64,000 nucleotides of DNA from Rhizobium sp. FKL33 (GCF_005222915.1 NZ_STFX01000020.1:62001-126000), one strand, 5' to 3'; numbered from the stretch's first letter, positions 44,151 through 54,269 are shown. Notes: a model not told the origin generated them from the letters alone. Numbers and translations are program-made.

Positions 44151-45197
44151 TCAAGCGACGGAACGCAGCAGCATGCCGTAAAGATCGCGCGGCTCGTCCG
44201 GATCCGCCAGCAGATCGAGCTCCTCGTAAACGCCATTCGCGGTCAACTGATCCCGCAGGTAACGGAGCGCGGAGAAATCCTCGATGGCGAAGCCGACGCT
44301 GTCGAACAGGGTGATCTGGCGGGCGCTCTTTCGTCCTTCGGTCTGGCCGGAAATGACGCGCCAGAGTTCTGTGATCGGATGGTCGCGGTCGAGCTGCTGG
44401 ATCTCGCCTTCAATCCAGGTCTGGGGCGGATATTCCACGAAGATGTCGGCGCGCAAGACGATGTCGCGGGCGAGCTCCGTTTTGCCCGGGCAGTCGCCGC
44501 CCACCGCGTTGATGTGGACGCCTTCGCCGACCATGTTGTCATGCAGCACGGTGGCGCTTTTCTTGTCGGCGGTGACGGTGGTGATGATGTCGGCGCCGGC
44601 GACCGCTTCTTCCGCCGTCTTGGCTTCGACGATCGTGAAGCCGCGGTCGGCGAGATTGGCGGCGCATTTGCGGGTGGCGGAGGGGTCGATGTCGTAAAGG
44701 CGCAGTTTGTCGATGCCGAGCACGGCCTTGAAGGCCAGCGCCTGGAATTCCGACTGCGCGCCATTGCCGATGATGGCCATGGTCTTTGCGCCCTTGGGAG
44801 CGAGATATTTCGCCGCCATGGCCGAGGTCGCCGCCGTGCGCAGCGCCGTCAGAATGGTCATTTCAGTGATCATCAGCGGATAGCCGTTGGACAGATCCGA
44901 GAGCACGCCGAAGGCGGTCACGGTCTGGCGGCCGCTGCGGGTGTTGGCGGGATGGCCGTTGACATATTTGAAGCCGTAGAGCGCGCCGTCGCTGGTGGGC
45001 ATCAGCTCGATCACGCCGTCATCGCAATGGGAGCCGACGCGGGGCGTCTTGTCGAACACCTCCCAGCGGCGGAAGTCCTCTTCGAGATAGGCGACGAGTT
45101 CGGTGATGAAGCGTTCGACGCCAATCTTCATGACCAGCTTCATCATGCTGTCGACGCTGACGAAAGGCACGACATTCAGTTTGGGCATCGCGTTCAT
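44151..45197 (-). CDS. ocd: Ornithine cyclodeaminase
   Basis: A 348-residue NAD-dependent enzyme that converts L-ornithine to L-proline and ammonia. Motifs are the substrate region GFKYVNGHPANT, TALRTAATSAMAAKYLAP, the Rossmann stretch MAIIGNGAQSEFQALAF, and ADIITTVTADK, and NAVGGDCPGKTELARDIV near the catalytic Asp. It starts at the ATG overlapping the arginase stop (TGATG), with AGGAG upstream. With arginase it forms the route arginine to ornithine to proline. Confidence 0.93.
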   Translation of the reverse strand: MNAMPKLNVVPFVSVDSMMKLVMKIGVERFITELVAYLEEDFRRWEVFDKTPRVGSHCDDGVIELMPTSDGALYGFKYVNGHPANTRSGRQTVTAFGVLSDLSNGYPLMITEMTILTALRTAATSAMAAKYLAPKGAKTMAIIGNGAQSEFQALAFKAVLGIDKLRLYDIDPSATRKCAANLADRGFTIVEAKTAEEAVAGADIITTVTADKKSATVLHDNMVGEGVHINAVGGDCPGKTELARDIVLRADIFVEYPPQTWIEGEIQQLDRDHPITELWRVISGQTEGRKSARQITLFDSVGFAIEDFSALRYLRDQLTANGVYEELDLLADPDEPRDLYGMLLRSVA

Positions 45198-46117
45198 CAA
45201 AAGCTCCTTGTGGGTCTGTCCATCACCTGCTTGCCGAGAAGGCTCGCGGCGAGATCGGCCATCAGGATCGCGGTGCGACCCCGTTCATCGAGAAAAGGGT
45301 TGAGTTCGACCAGATCGAGACTGGTGACGAGGCGGCTGTCATGCAGAAGCTCCATCACCAGATGCGCCTCGCGGAAGGTCGCGCCGCCGGGAACGGTTGT
45401 GCCGACGGCAGGCGCGATCGACGGGTCGAGAAAATCGACGTCGAGGCTGACATGCAGCAGGCCATTCGCGTCCTTCACCTTTTTCAGGAAGCGCTTCAGC
45501 GGGGCGGCGATGCCTTCCTCGTCGATCATGCGCATGTCGACGATGTCGACGCCGGCGGCGGTGATCAGCCGGCGCTCTTCGGGATCGACGCTGCGAATGC
45601 CGATCATCGACACGTTGTTGGGGTCGACAGGGGCGACGACGTCAGGGAAATAGCCCTCAAAGCCCGGCTGGCCGGTGAAATAGGCGACCGGCGTGCCGTG
45701 CAGATTGCCGCTGTCGGTGGTGTCGAGCGTATGGAAATCGGTATGGGCGTCGAGCCAGAGCACGAAAAGCGGTCGGCCCAGCATTTGCGCCCGGCGCGCA
45801 ACGCCGGTAACCGTGCCGGCAGAGAGACTGTGGTCGCCACCCATGAACACGGGAAAGCCGTCTTCGGTCGCCTCAAAGGCGGCGGCGTCCAGCGCTTCGA
45901 TCCAGGCGATGGTCTGGTCGAGCTTCTTGATCGCCTTGTTGGGGTGGCTGTGCTGGCGCGGCGCCATGGGCTTCACGTCGCCCGTGTCGACCACCTGATG
46001 GCCGAGTTCGGTCAGGCTTTCGGCCAGACCCGCCGCCCGATAGGCCGCCGGCCCCATATCGCATCCCTTGCGTCCCGCTCCATCCTGAACCGGCGCGCCA
46101 ACGAGTTTCACCAGCAT
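45197..46117 (-). CDS. Arginase
   Basis: A 306-residue manganese enzyme that hydrolyses arginine to ornithine and urea. The metal ligands are visible in GGDHS (His96), DAHTDFH (Asp123, His125, Asp127) and DVDFLDP (Asp226, Asp228). I chose the ATG at 46117 because GAGGGG lies in register; an ATG at 46141 lacks a ribosome-binding site. It is the first gene of a two-gene operon with ocd, divergent from an AsnC-type regulator, the usual arrangement for arginine catabolism in this group. Confidence 0.92.
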   Translation of the reverse strand: MLVKLVGAPVQDGAGRKGCDMGPAAYRAAGLAESLTELGHQVVDTGDVKPMAPRQHSHPNKAIKKLDQTIAWIEALDAAAFEATEDGFPVFMGGDHSLSAGTVTGVARRAQMLGRPLFVLWLDAHTDFHTLDTTDSGNLHGTPVAYFTGQPGFEGYFPDVVAPVDPNNVSMIGIRSVDPEERRLITAAGVDIVDMRMIDEEGIAAPLKRFLKKVKDANGLLHVSLDVDFLDPSIAPAVGTTVPGGATFREAHLVMELLHDSRLVTSLDLVELNPFLDERGRTAILMADLAASLLGKQVMDRPTRSF

Positions 46118-46134
46118 CGCTAACCCCTCTTCAC

Positions 46135-46217
46135 TTGCCATGATTTGACCATCGTCATCTGGCGAAGTGAACAGAGATAATTGGCAAAAGAGCCGCTATG
46201 GCTTATCAAAATGGCAA
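46135..46217. promoter_or_regulatory. Repeated TGGCAA motifs between arginase and the AsnC-type regulator
   Basis: Three related motifs occur in the divergent promoter region: TTGCCAT (46135-46141, inverted), TTGGCAA (46181-46187) and ATGGCAA (46211-46217). They may be half-sites for the Lrp/AsnC protein encoded next to them. Confidence 0.4.
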
Positions 46218-46238
46218 ATCAAACCGACAGGTTCCGCC

Positions 46239-46676
46239 ATGGACGAGTTAGACCAGAAACTCATCACGCTTCTCAGGCACAATGCGCGGCGGAGCATTTC
46301 CGACCTCGCGATAGAACTGGGGGCTGCGCGGGCGACCGTGCGCAGCCGCATGGAGCGGCTGGAGGAGACAGGGGAGATCGTCGGCTATACGGTGATCCTG
46401 CGCTCGGACACCAGCGCGCTGCCGGTGCGCGGCATCATGATGATTGAGGTCGAGGGCCACAAGACCGAGCGCGTGCTGAAGGCGCTCAACGGCTTTTCGG
46501 AAATTTCCGCCGTCCACACCACCCATGGGCAGTGGGACCTGGTGGCGGAACTGGGCGCCGCCGACCTGCCCGGCTTCGACGAATTGCTCAAGCGCATCCG
46601 TCTCGTGCCGGGGGTGGCGAGCAGCGAGACGACGCTCTATCTCACCACGCCGCGCAGCACGCGGGCGCGGCTCTGA
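46239..46676 (+). CDS. Lrp/AsnC-family transcriptional regulator
   Basis: A 145-residue regulator: N-terminal HTH (MDELDQKLITLLRHNARRSISDLAIELGAARATVRSRMERLEETGEIVGYTVIL) and C-terminal RAM ligand-binding domain (IMMIEVEGHKTERVLKALNGFSEISAVHTTHGQWDLVAEL). The start at 46239 is set by the family; the frame opens earlier. It is divergent from arginase and probably activates arginine catabolism in response to arginine or ornithine. Confidence 0.92.
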   Translation: MDELDQKLITLLRHNARRSISDLAIELGAARATVRSRMERLEETGEIVGYTVILRSDTSALPVRGIMMIEVEGHKTERVLKALNGFSEISAVHTTHGQWDLVAELGAADLPGFDELLKRIRLVPGVASSETTLYLTTPRSTRARL

Positions 46677-46681
46677 AACGA

Positions 46682-46708
46682 CAATGGCGGGGCCGAGCCC
46701 CGCCATTG
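46682..46708. terminator. Hairpin between lrp-like gene and pgk
   Basis: CAATGGCGGGGC and GCCCCGCCATTG form a perfect 12-base-pair stem with a CGA loop between two convergent genes. T-runs are poor on both sides, so it is best called a bidirectional 3'-end hairpin. Confidence 0.65.
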
Positions 46709-46730
46709 ATGATCTTGATGTGAAACCCGA

Positions 46731-47927
46731 TCAGGACTTCAGCACATCCACGCCCGGCAGCGGTTTGCCTTCCATCCATTCCAGGAATGCGCCGCCTGCG
46801 GTCGAGACATAGGTGAAGTCGTCGGCGACGTCGGCATGATTGAGCGCCGAGACGGTGTCGCCGCCGCCGGCGACGGAGACGAGCTTGCCGGCCTTGGTCT
46901 CTTCGGCGGCGAACTTCGCGACCGAGACGGTGGCGGTGTCGAAAGGCCCGATTTCGAAAGCGCCGAGCGGGCCGTTCCACACCAGCGTTTCCGCCTTGGC
47001 GATCCAGTCGTTCACCGCCTTGATCGAGTCCGGGCCGACATCGAGCGCCATGGCGTCGGCGGGAATTGCGGCGACGGCGACGGTTTCATTGGTCGCATTG
47101 GCCTTGAACTCGCGGGCCACGACGACGTCGGTGGGCAGCACGATGGCGCAGCCGGCGTCCTGCGCTTCGGCCAGGATCGCCTTGGCGGTGTCGGCCAGAT
47201 CATGCTCGCAGAGCGACTTGCCGACATCGATCCCTTGGGCGGCCAGGAAGGTGTTGGCCATGCCGCCGCCGATCACCAGCGCGTCGACCTTGCGGACGAG
47301 ATTCTTGAGCAGGTCGATCTTGGTCGAGACCTTGGCGCCGCCGACAATCGCCACCACCGGACGCTTCGGATTGCCGAGGCCGGCTTCCAGCGCTTCGAGT
47401 TCGGCCTGCATGGTGCGGCCTGCATAGGCTGGCAGATGATGCGCGAGGCCTTCGGTGGAGGCATGGGCGCGATGGGCGGCCGAGAAGGCGTCGTTGACAT
47501 AGATGTCGCCATTGGCGGCCAGCGCCTTGACGAAGTCCGGATCGTTCTTCTCTTCACCCTTGTGGAAGCGGGTGTTTTCCAGCAGCAGGATGCCGCCGTC
47601 TTCGAGCGAAGCGACCGCAGAGCTTGCCGCGTCGCCGATGCAGTCGCTGGCGAAATGCACGCGACGATCGAGCACGGCTTCGACGGCGGACTGAATGACG
47701 GCCAGCGAGAATTCCGCTTCCGGACCGCTCTTGGGACGGCCGAAATGGGCGAGCAGGATCACCTTGGCGCCTTTGTCCGACAGTTCGAGGATCGTCGGCG
47801 CGACGCGCTCGATGCGGGTGGCATCGGTGACTTTGCCGTCCTTGCAGGGCACGTTGAGATCGACGCGGACCAGAACGCGTTTGCCGGAAATGTCGGTGAG
47901 ATCATCGAGGGTCTTGAAGGACGCCAT
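46731..47927 (-). CDS. pgk: Phosphoglycerate kinase
   Basis: A 398-residue glycolytic kinase (1,3-bisphosphoglycerate + ADP to 3-phosphoglycerate + ATP). It shows the N-terminal signature [12 protein letters not shown], the substrate Arg region LLAHFGRPK and [15 protein letters not shown], the hinge [13 protein letters not shown], and the nucleotide site [11 protein letters not shown] and [11 protein letters not shown]. The start at 47927 follows GGAAAG. It is separated from gap and tkt by a cation antiporter gene. Confidence 0.96.
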   Translation of the reverse strand: MASFKTLDDLTDISGKRVLVRVDLNVPCKDGKVTDATRIERVAPTILELSDKGAKVILLAHFGRPKSGPEAEFSLAVIQSAVEAVLDRRVHFASDCIGDAASSAVASLEDGGILLLENTRFHKGEEKNDPDFVKALAANGDIYVNDAFSAAHRAHASTEGLAHHLPAYAGRTMQAELEALEAGLGNPKRPVVAIVGGAKVSTKIDLLKNLVRKVDALVIGGGMANTFLAAQGIDVGKSLCEHDLADTAKAILAEAQDAGCAIVLPTDVVVAREFKANATNETVAVAAIPADAMALDVGPDSIKAVNDWIAKAETLVWNGPLGAFEIGPFDTATVSVAKFAAEETKAGKLVSVAGGGDTVSALNHADVADDFTYVSTAGGAFLEWMEGKPLPGVDVLKS

Positions 47928-48008
47928 GTTCTTTCCATTCGCTTGGGTGGGGTTTCCGGTGCGGACCATACACCGCCGCGCGACGGATTCAAGCGCTCAT
48001 TGCCCTGC

Positions 48009-49817
48009 TCAGGCGCCAGCGGATCGCGCCTTCAGCCGCGCCCAGAGATCCCGGAAATTCAGGAACAATGGCAGCTTTCCACCCGGATCGACCGACTCCA
48101 TCGAGATTCCGATGGACGAGATATGATTGTGCTCGTCGATGTCGCGCACGATCAGAATAATCGAGCCGAAACGCACGCGATCGGCATATTCGGCGCGTCC
48201 GCCGAGCCGCGCCATCATCAACTCGCCCACGGTCATCGACTTCTCGATCTCGGTCAGAAGCCCTGGCCCATAGGCCGCGTCGAGTTCGCGGGCAGGGCGA
48301 CCGGGAGAGATCGAGAAAGTGCCGAAGAACTGTTCGTCTTCGGGGTCCAACTCCGCCTTGTCGGCGAAGAGCTTGTCGAGCAGCGGAATGAAAGCGGGGG
48401 TGACGAAGAGATAGACGATATCATTCTCTTTCAGCCGTCCCGCATATTGGTAGCGCATCGACCTGCTGTCGCGGATGACCAGCGACGGCATGGCCCAGCG
48501 CGGCAGGCGGGCGCCGTTGGCCACCGGGCAGCCGGAGATGACGCGATAGGAGACGAGTTCGTGATTGACGGCGCGAGGCAGATCGAGCTCGAGACGGTCG
48601 ACGGAGCCGACCTGCTTGGGGATGATCAGGCCCAGGCGCTTGGCGATCGGCTTGATCGTCCAGCCCTGCACGATCAGCGACACCAGCACGATGATGAAGG
48701 TGATGTTGAAGAAGGCCTGGCCGTTTTCCAGGCCGTTGATGATCGGCAGGATCGACAGCAGAATTGAGACTGCCCCGCGCAAGCCGACCCAGGCGACGAA
48801 GGTGATTTCCTTCTGGTGGAAATCGAAGGGCAGCATGCAGAGCCAGACGGCGATCGGCCGGGCGAACAGGATCAGGAACAGGCCGAGAAGCACGGCCGGA
48901 ATCGCGATGATATGAAATTCGGACGGGGTGGCCAAAAGGCCGAGCATGATGAACATAATGATCTGGGCGAGCCAGGTCATGCCTTCCTGGAAGCGCTTGA
49001 TGGCGAGTTTCGCCTGCACCTCGCGATTGCCGGCGAAGAGGCCTGCGACATAGACGGCCAGGAAGCCGCTGCCGCCGATCACGCCCGTGAAGGAGAACAC
49101 CAGAAGCGACAGCGCCAGCACGAGGATGGGCGCCAGCCCCTTGTCTTGAACGAAGCGGTTGGCGACGGTGACGATGATCCAGCCTCCGGCCAGGCCGCTG
49201 ATCACGCCGATGCCCATTTCTTCGAAGAAACTCAGCAGCACATGCCAGTCGAGATCGGCGACGCCATGGCCGCCGGCGACGAGTTCGACCAGGGTGACGG
49301 TCAGGAAGATCGCCATGGGGTCGTTGGTGCCCGATTCCACTTCCAGCGTCGAGGTGATCTGGTCGCGAATGTTGACGCCGCCGATCCGGAGCAGGAAAAA
49401 CACCGCCGCCGCGTCCGTCGACGCCACGATCGAGCCGAGCAGCAGGCCTTCGAGGAAGGAAAAGCCGAGCAGCGCCATGGCGCCCAATGCGAAGAGGCCT
49501 GCGGTGATCAGGACGCCAAAGGTGGCCAGCGAAATCGCGGGCAGCGCAGCGATGCGGAAGGCGCGGATCGGCGTGCCGAAACCGGAGTCGAACAGGATGA
49601 CGGCCAGCGCCAGCGAGCCCAGCCAGTAGGCGGCCTGGTTGTTGGAAAAATTGATCCCGAGGCCGTCAACGCCGGTGAGAAGGCCGATGCCGAGGAAGAG
49701 CAGCAGAAGGGGCGCGCCGAAGCGAAAGGCGATCAGGGAGGACATGGCGGCGAGAAGCACCAGCGACGCGCCGACCAGAACGACCAGGTAAAACCCTTCC
49801 AAACCCGTCTTCTCCAC
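48009..49817 (-). CDS. Potassium/proton antiporter (NhaP2/CvrA-like, CPA1)
   Basis: A 602-residue inner-membrane antiporter. About twelve membrane segments hold the CPA1 features LAVILFDSGFGTPIRAFR, GSIVASTDAAAVFFLLR and LEVESGTNDPMAIFL (the conserved Asp of the ion site). After residue 400 a cytosolic part follows: a TrkA-C-like domain (LELDLPRAVNHELVSYRV, LKENDIVYLFVTP) and a CorC/HlyC-associated domain at the end. It extrudes K+ (or Na+) in exchange for protons. It is inserted between gap and pgk on the same strand. Confidence 0.9.
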   Translation of the reverse strand: MEKTGLEGFYLVVLVGASLVLLAAMSSLIAFRFGAPLLLLFLGIGLLTGVDGLGINFSNNQAAYWLGSLALAVILFDSGFGTPIRAFRIAALPAISLATFGVLITAGLFALGAMALLGFSFLEGLLLGSIVASTDAAAVFFLLRIGGVNIRDQITSTLEVESGTNDPMAIFLTVTLVELVAGGHGVADLDWHVLLSFFEEMGIGVISGLAGGWIIVTVANRFVQDKGLAPILVLALSLLVFSFTGVIGGSGFLAVYVAGLFAGNREVQAKLAIKRFQEGMTWLAQIIMFIMLGLLATPSEFHIIAIPAVLLGLFLILFARPIAVWLCMLPFDFHQKEITFVAWVGLRGAVSILLSILPIINGLENGQAFFNITFIIVLVSLIVQGWTIKPIAKRLGLIIPKQVGSVDRLELDLPRAVNHELVSYRVISGCPVANGARLPRWAMPSLVIRDSRSMRYQYAGRLKENDIVYLFVTPAFIPLLDKLFADKAELDPEDEQFFGTFSISPGRPARELDAAYGPGLLTEIEKSMTVGELMMARLGGRAEYADRVRFGSIILIVRDIDEHNHISSIGISMESVDPGGKLPLFLNFRDLWARLKARSAGA

Positions 49818-50056
49818 ACAATGCGCCCATTCGAGCGGGGCGCGCTCGTCACCATAATCTGTTCAAATCATTGAGCCGCAACCGGAATTTGGGGCGGCAA
49901 CGCGAACGGCGCTCCGCGCCGACGGCAAATCATCAGGCCCATATTGGACGACAATGAGGCTGTTGTCACACGCAAAGAAGAAAATTTTGCGTTGCAAAAT
50001 GTCCCGCGATCAAGTCGAGCGGCAATAGATGCGGATGCCGGGCAAGGATAGGCTCA
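49818..50056. other. Intergenic region upstream of the antiporter gene
   Basis: No gene is seen in this part of the 302-base gap. The notable structure is ATTTTGC-gtt-GCAAAAT (49984-50000), a perfect 7-base inverted repeat that could be an operator for the antiporter gene, whose start lies about 170 bases away. The right end of the gap holds the gap-gene terminator. Confidence 0.4.
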
Positions 50057-50088
50057 AAAGAAAACGCCCGCGGCTAATGCCGCGGGCG
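50057..50088 (-). terminator. Intrinsic terminator after gap
   Basis: CGCCCGCGGC (50065-50074) and GCCGCGGGCG (50079-50088) form a perfect 10-base-pair stem with a four-base loop. On the minus strand it is followed by TTTTCTTTT, a good termination tail, 31 bases after the gap stop. Confidence 0.92.
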
Positions 50089-50119
50089 AATGAGCGTCAA
50101 TGGATCCGGAAGATCGGGA

Positions 50120-51130
50120 TCAGATGAGCTTGGCGAAGGCGACGGCGGTGTCGCACATGCGGTTCGAGAAGCCCCATTCATTGTCGTACCAGGTCAGGAT
50201 ACGAACGAAATTGCCTTCCATGACCTTGGTCTGGTCGATCGCGAAGATCGAGGAGTGGGAGTCATGGTTGAAGTCGCGCGACACGAGCGGCTCTTCGGTA
50301 TAGCCGAGCACGCCCTTGAGCGGGCCGTCGGCGGCAGCCTTGATGGCGTCGTTGATTTCCTGCGCGGTGGTGTTGCGCTTGGCGACGAATTTCAGGTCGA
50401 CGACCGAGACGTTCGGGGTCGGCACACGGACCGACGAACCGTCGAGCTTGCCCTTGAGTTCCGGCAGCACGAGGCCGACGGCCTTGGCGGCGCCGGTCGA
50501 GGTCGGGATCATCGAGAGAGCGGCGGCGCGGGCGCGGTACAGATCCTTGTGCATCTGGTCGAGCGACGGCTGGTCGTTGGTGTAGGAGTGGATCGTGGTC
50601 ATGAAGCCATGATCGACGCCGACGAGGTCGTTGAGCACCTTCACCACCGGCACCAGGCAGTTGGTGGTGCAGGAGGCGTTGGAGATGACCAGGTGATCCT
50701 TGGTCAGCTTGTCATGGTTGACGCCGTAGACGACGGTCAGGTCGGCGCCGTCGGCCGGTGCCGAGACGATGACGCGCTTGGCGCCGGCGGTCAGGTGAGC
50801 GGCGGCCTTGTCGCGGCTGGTGAAGATGCCGGTGCATTCGAAGGCGATGTCGACGCCGAGTTCGGCATGCGGAAGCGTGGCCGGATCCTTGACGGCGGTC
50901 ACCTTGATCGGCTTGCCGCCATTGATGATGATGGCGTCGCCTTCGACCTTCACATCAGCCGGGAAACGGCCATGGATCGAGTCGTAGCGCAGAAGATGCG
51001 CATTGGTTTCGACCGGGCCGAGGTCGTTGATGGACACGACTTCGATGTCGGTGCGGCCGGATTCGACGATCGCGCGCAGGACGTTGCGGCCGATGCGGCC
51101 AAATCCGTTGATGCTTACCTTGATAGCCAT
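50120..51130 (-). CDS. gap: Glyceraldehyde-3-phosphate dehydrogenase
   Basis: A 336-residue type I GAPDH. The NAD motif is [13 protein letters not shown], and the catalytic Cys154 lies in SNASCTTNC. The histidine partner lies in [10 protein letters not shown], and [12 protein letters not shown] is the C-terminal signature. The start at 51130 follows GGAGAAA. It lies 79 bases downstream of tkt on the same strand, forming a carbon-metabolism block, and ends at a strong terminator. Confidence 0.97.
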   Translation of the reverse strand: MAIKVSINGFGRIGRNVLRAIVESGRTDIEVVSINDLGPVETNAHLLRYDSIHGRFPADVKVEGDAIIINGGKPIKVTAVKDPATLPHAELGVDIAFECTGIFTSRDKAAAHLTAGAKRVIVSAPADGADLTVVYGVNHDKLTKDHLVISNASCTTNCLVPVVKVLNDLVGVDHGFMTTIHSYTNDQPSLDQMHKDLYRARAAALSMIPTSTGAAKAVGLVLPELKGKLDGSSVRVPTPNVSVVDLKFVAKRNTTAQEINDAIKAAADGPLKGVLGYTEEPLVSRDFNHDSHSSIFAIDQTKVMEGNFVRILTWYDNEWGFSNRMCDTAVAFAKLI

Positions 51131-51209
51131 AGTGCTATTTCTCCGCTTGGGACGTGATGGGACGGTCATAGGGCGGCAGACCGGCCTTGCAGCCGGTCTG
51201 CCGCGTAGA

Positions 51210-53186
51210 TCAGGCGAGCTTGGCGACGACGGCGTCGGCGATCGCTTCCGGCGTGATGCCGAAATAGCTGTAAAGCTCCTTGTACGGGCCGGAAGCGCCG
51301 AAGCCCTTCATGCCCACGAACACGCCGTCGGAGCCGATGAAGCGGTCCCAGCCCTGGCGGATGGCGGCTTCGACGCCGACCTTGACCTTGGCCGAGCCGA
51401 GGACGGAGGCCTTGTATTCGTCCGACTGGGCTTCGAACAGTTCGAAGCTCGGCGCCGAGACGACGCGGGCTGCGATACCCTTGTCGGCGAGCAGCGCCTT
51501 GGCCTTCACGGCGATTTCGACTTCCGAACCGGAGGCGAAGATGGTCGCCTGGGCGTCGGCGGCGTCCTGCAGCACATAAGCGCCCTTGGCCGAGAGATTT
51601 TCGGCCGAATAGGTGGTGCGCATGGCGGCGAGGTTCTGGCGGGTGAGCGCGATGCCCGAGGGATGATCCTTGGCTTCGAGCGCGGCCTGCCAGCATTCCA
51701 CCGTCTCGGTGGCGTCTGCCGGGCGGAACATCACCAGGTTCGGGATGGCGCGCAGCGCGGCCATCTGTTCCACCGGCTGGTGGGTCGGGCCGTCTTCGCC
51801 CAGCCCGATCGAGTCATGCGTCAGCACATGGATGACGCGGATGCCCATCAGCGCGGCGAGGCGGATCGACGGACGGCAATAGTCCGAGAAGATCAGGAAG
51901 CCGCCGGAATAGGGGATCAGGCCGCCGTGCAGCGCAATCCCGTTCATCGCCGCCGCCATCCCATGTTCGCGGATGCCGTAATGCAGGTAACGGCCCGAGA
52001 AATCGGTGGGGGTGATCGAGGCGGTCTGGCTGGTCTTGGTGTTGTTGGAGCCGGTCAGGTCGGCCGAGCCGCCGATCGTCTCGGCGACCACGCCGTTGAT
52101 GACTTCCAGCGCGTCCTCGGAGGCCTTGCGGGTTGCGACCGTCGGCTTGGTTTCGGCTAGCTTCTGCTTGTAGGCCGACACGGCGCCCGAAAGGGCAGCC
52201 GGCAATTCGCCGACGAAGCGGCGGTTGAACTCGTCCTTCTTGGCCGATGCCTGCAGGCGACTGGCCCAGGCCTTATGCGCATCGGCGGAGCGAGTTCCGG
52301 ATTCGCGCCAGGCCGAGAGCACGTCGGCGGGCACCACGAAGGCTTCCGATTCCCAGTTCAGCGCCTTGCGGGCTGCGGCGATTTCGTCGGCGCCGAGCGG
52401 CGAGCCGTGCACCTTGTGGGTGCCGGCCTTGTTGGGGGCGCCGAAACCGATCACCGTCTTGCAGGCGATCAGGGTGGGCTTATCGGACTTCTGGGCGGTT
52501 TCGATCGCGGCGGCGATCGCTTCCGGATCATGGCCGTCGACGGCGATGGTGTTCCAGCCCGAGGCGCGGAAGCGGGCGTGCTGGTCGGTGGAGTCGGCCA
52601 TGGAGACCGCGCCATCGATGGTGATATTGTTGTCGTCCCAGAAGACGATCAGCTTGTTGAGCTTGAGATGGCCGGCCAGCGAAATCGCTTCCTGGCTGAT
52701 GCCTTCCATCAGGCAGCCGTCGCCGGCGAGCACATAGGTGAAGTGATCCTGAAGATCGCTTCCGAATTCCAGCTCGAGCTTCTTTTCGGCGATCGCCATG
52801 CCGACGGCGGTGGCGATGCCCTGGCCGAGCGGACCGGTGGTCGTCTCGATGCCGGAAGCGTGGCCGTATTCGGGGTGGCCGGCGGTCTTGGCGTGCAGTT
52901 GGCGGAACGACTTGATGTCGTCGATCGTCATGTCCTCATAGCCGGTGAGGTAGAGGAGCGAATAGAGCAGCATCGAGCCATGGCCGGCGGACAGCACGAA
53001 GCGGTCGCGGTCGGGCCAGTTCGGAGCCTTGGGGTCGAATTTCAGATAGCGGGTGAACAGCACAGTCGCCACATCGGCAGCGCCCATCGGCAGGCCAGGA
53101 TGACCCGAATTGGCCTTTTCCACGGCGTCCATGGAGAGGAAACGGATCGCATTCGCCATCCGGTCGTGTGTTTCGCGTGAGATCAT
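51210..53186 (-). CDS. tkt: Transketolase
   Basis: A 658-residue thiamine-diphosphate enzyme of the pentose phosphate pathway. It shows [34 protein letters not shown] at the N-terminus, the ThDP motif GDGCLMEG...DNNITIDG, and the pyrimidine-domain block [17 protein letters not shown]. The frame is open 135 bases further upstream, but the family starts at the ATG at 53186 (or the ATG at 53159). It is the first gene of the tkt-gap block and divergent from the DUF4164-zapA genes. Confidence 0.96.
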   Translation of the reverse strand: MISRETHDRMANAIRFLSMDAVEKANSGHPGLPMGAADVATVLFTRYLKFDPKAPNWPDRDRFVLSAGHGSMLLYSLLYLTGYEDMTIDDIKSFRQLHAKTAGHPEYGHASGIETTTGPLGQGIATAVGMAIAEKKLELEFGSDLQDHFTYVLAGDGCLMEGISQEAISLAGHLKLNKLIVFWDDNNITIDGAVSMADSTDQHARFRASGWNTIAVDGHDPEAIAAAIETAQKSDKPTLIACKTVIGFGAPNKAGTHKVHGSPLGADEIAAARKALNWESEAFVVPADVLSAWRESGTRSADAHKAWASRLQASAKKDEFNRRFVGELPAALSGAVSAYKQKLAETKPTVATRKASEDALEVINGVVAETIGGSADLTGSNNTKTSQTASITPTDFSGRYLHYGIREHGMAAAMNGIALHGGLIPYSGGFLIFSDYCRPSIRLAALMGIRVIHVLTHDSIGLGEDGPTHQPVEQMAALRAIPNLVMFRPADATETVECWQAALEAKDHPSGIALTRQNLAAMRTTYSAENLSAKGAYVLQDAADAQATIFASGSEVEIAVKAKALLADKGIAARVVSAPSFELFEAQSDEYKASVLGSAKVKVGVEAAIRQGWDRFIGSDGVFVGMKGFGASGPYKELYSYFGITPEAIADAVVAKLA

Positions 53187-53428
53187 GTCGTCGACGGCTC
53201 CGGAAAATGGAAGGAGGCAGCCTTGTCGACTGCCGTCAAAGCAGGGGACACATAGCAGTTGGGCGGACTGAGTCAACAAATACGCTGAAAATACGCGCAT
53301 ATGCGCGAGGCTTGCGGCCAATATTTGTGCGCCACCCGCCGGATGGTTTCAGGGGCAGGCCGGAAAGCCAACGAAACGGCACTGCAACTCTTCCACAGAA
53401 TAGCCTGATTTACCGACATTTTGATCGA
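53187..53428. other. Intergenic region between tkt and DUF4164
   Basis: No gene is seen here. The main structure is CGCGCATATGCGCG (53294-53307), a perfect 14-base palindrome about 110 bases upstream of tkt that could be an operator. Confidence 0.4.
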
Positions 53429-53458
53429 TTGACGGATGAAGGAGCCTTCCCTTACTAT
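53429..53458 (+). promoter_or_regulatory. Probable sigma-70 promoter for DUF4164-zapA
   Basis: TTGACG (53429-53434) and TACTAT (53453-53458) are separated by 18 bases, a good housekeeping promoter about 80 bases before the DUF4164 gene. Confidence 0.5.
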
Positions 53459-53540
53459 CAGGCCTCTCGCACGGTGAGCGCAGCAGGGGCGATTCGCCGC
53501 TTTTTGGATGACAGGAACGATGCAAGCAGGGCCAGCAGTC

Positions 53541-53792
53541 ATGTCGGCTTTCGAGGAGTTGCGCCGCGCGCTCGGAGACCTCGACCGCGCGATCGACCGA
53601 CGGTTCGATCGGGAGCGCGACTCGGCCGAACTCGAGGCGGAAGTCCGGCGCACGCATGCGGATCGTTCCCGGCTGGCGCAGGAGCTGGACCATTCGCAGT
53701 TCCGGGCCAATCGCCTCGAAGAAGTCAATCGCGAAGTCTCGAGACGCCTCGTGACGGCCATGGAAACAATCAGGGCGGTTCTCGACCGCTGA
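53541..53792 (+). CDS. DUF4164 family coiled-coil protein
   Basis: An 83-residue, almost wholly helical and highly charged protein (MSAFEELRRALGDLDRAIDRRFDRERDSAELEAEVRRTHADRSRLAQELD...). It matches the small coiled-coil DUF4164 proteins encoded just before zapA in Hyphomicrobiales. In-frame ATGs at 53520 (AGGAA just upstream) and 53508 are alternative starts. It may assist ZapA or FtsZ-ring assembly, but that is inference from its position. Confidence 0.8.
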   Translation: MSAFEELRRALGDLDRAIDRRFDRERDSAELEAEVRRTHADRSRLAQELDHSQFRANRLEEVNREVSRRLVTAMETIRAVLDR

Positions 53793-53815
53793 CAGACCGG
53801 TGTGGGTGCGTAGGC

Positions 53816-54187
53816 ATGGCTCAAGTCACAGTGACGATCGACGGCAAGTCCTATCGCATGGCCTGCGAGGAGGGACAGGAAGCGCATCTGACCGGGCTGG
53901 CCCAGAATTTCGATCAATATGTCATCCATCTGAAACGCCAGTTCGGCGAGATCGGCGACCTCCGCCTGACCGTGATGGCGGGCATCATGGTGATGGATGA
54001 ACTGTTCGAAGCCAATCGAGCCAAGAACGAACTGCTCGACGAAGTCGAGACGCTTCGCAAAACGCGCGAAGGCGTGACCGCCGCGGCCGAACGCAATGAC
54101 GCCGCTGTTGCGGGCATGATCAGCGAGATCGCCCAGCAGGTGAAGGAAATCTCCGCCAAGCTCGAAGGGCCTCGGGAACAGGCTTAG
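53816..54187 (+). CDS. zapA: Cell division protein ZapA
   Basis: A 123-residue FtsZ-ring-associated protein. The N-terminal fold is MAQVTVTIDGKSYRMACEEGQEAHLTGLAQNFDQYVIHLK, with GDLRLTVMAGIMVMDELFEA and a C-terminal coiled coil (AKNELLDEVETLRKTREGV...), all typical of ZapA. It promotes bundling of FtsZ filaments at the division site. It lies 23 bases after the DUF4164 gene and just before 6S RNA, an order common in proteobacteria. Confidence 0.92.
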   Translation: MAQVTVTIDGKSYRMACEEGQEAHLTGLAQNFDQYVIHLKRQFGEIGDLRLTVMAGIMVMDELFEANRAKNELLDEVETLRKTREGVTAAAERNDAAVAGMISEIAQQVKEISAKLEGPREQA

Positions 54188-54269
54188 CGTATCTCAGCTT
54201 TTTCGAGCCGCATCCCTTTTGTTTCCCCAGAAAATCATTATATTGAAGTTGCGATCTGCGCTCCTCGGC

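Noticed and set aside
46836-48767. 643-codon open frame opposite pgk and the antiporter
   Set aside because: Crosses two real genes antisense; no domain recognised.
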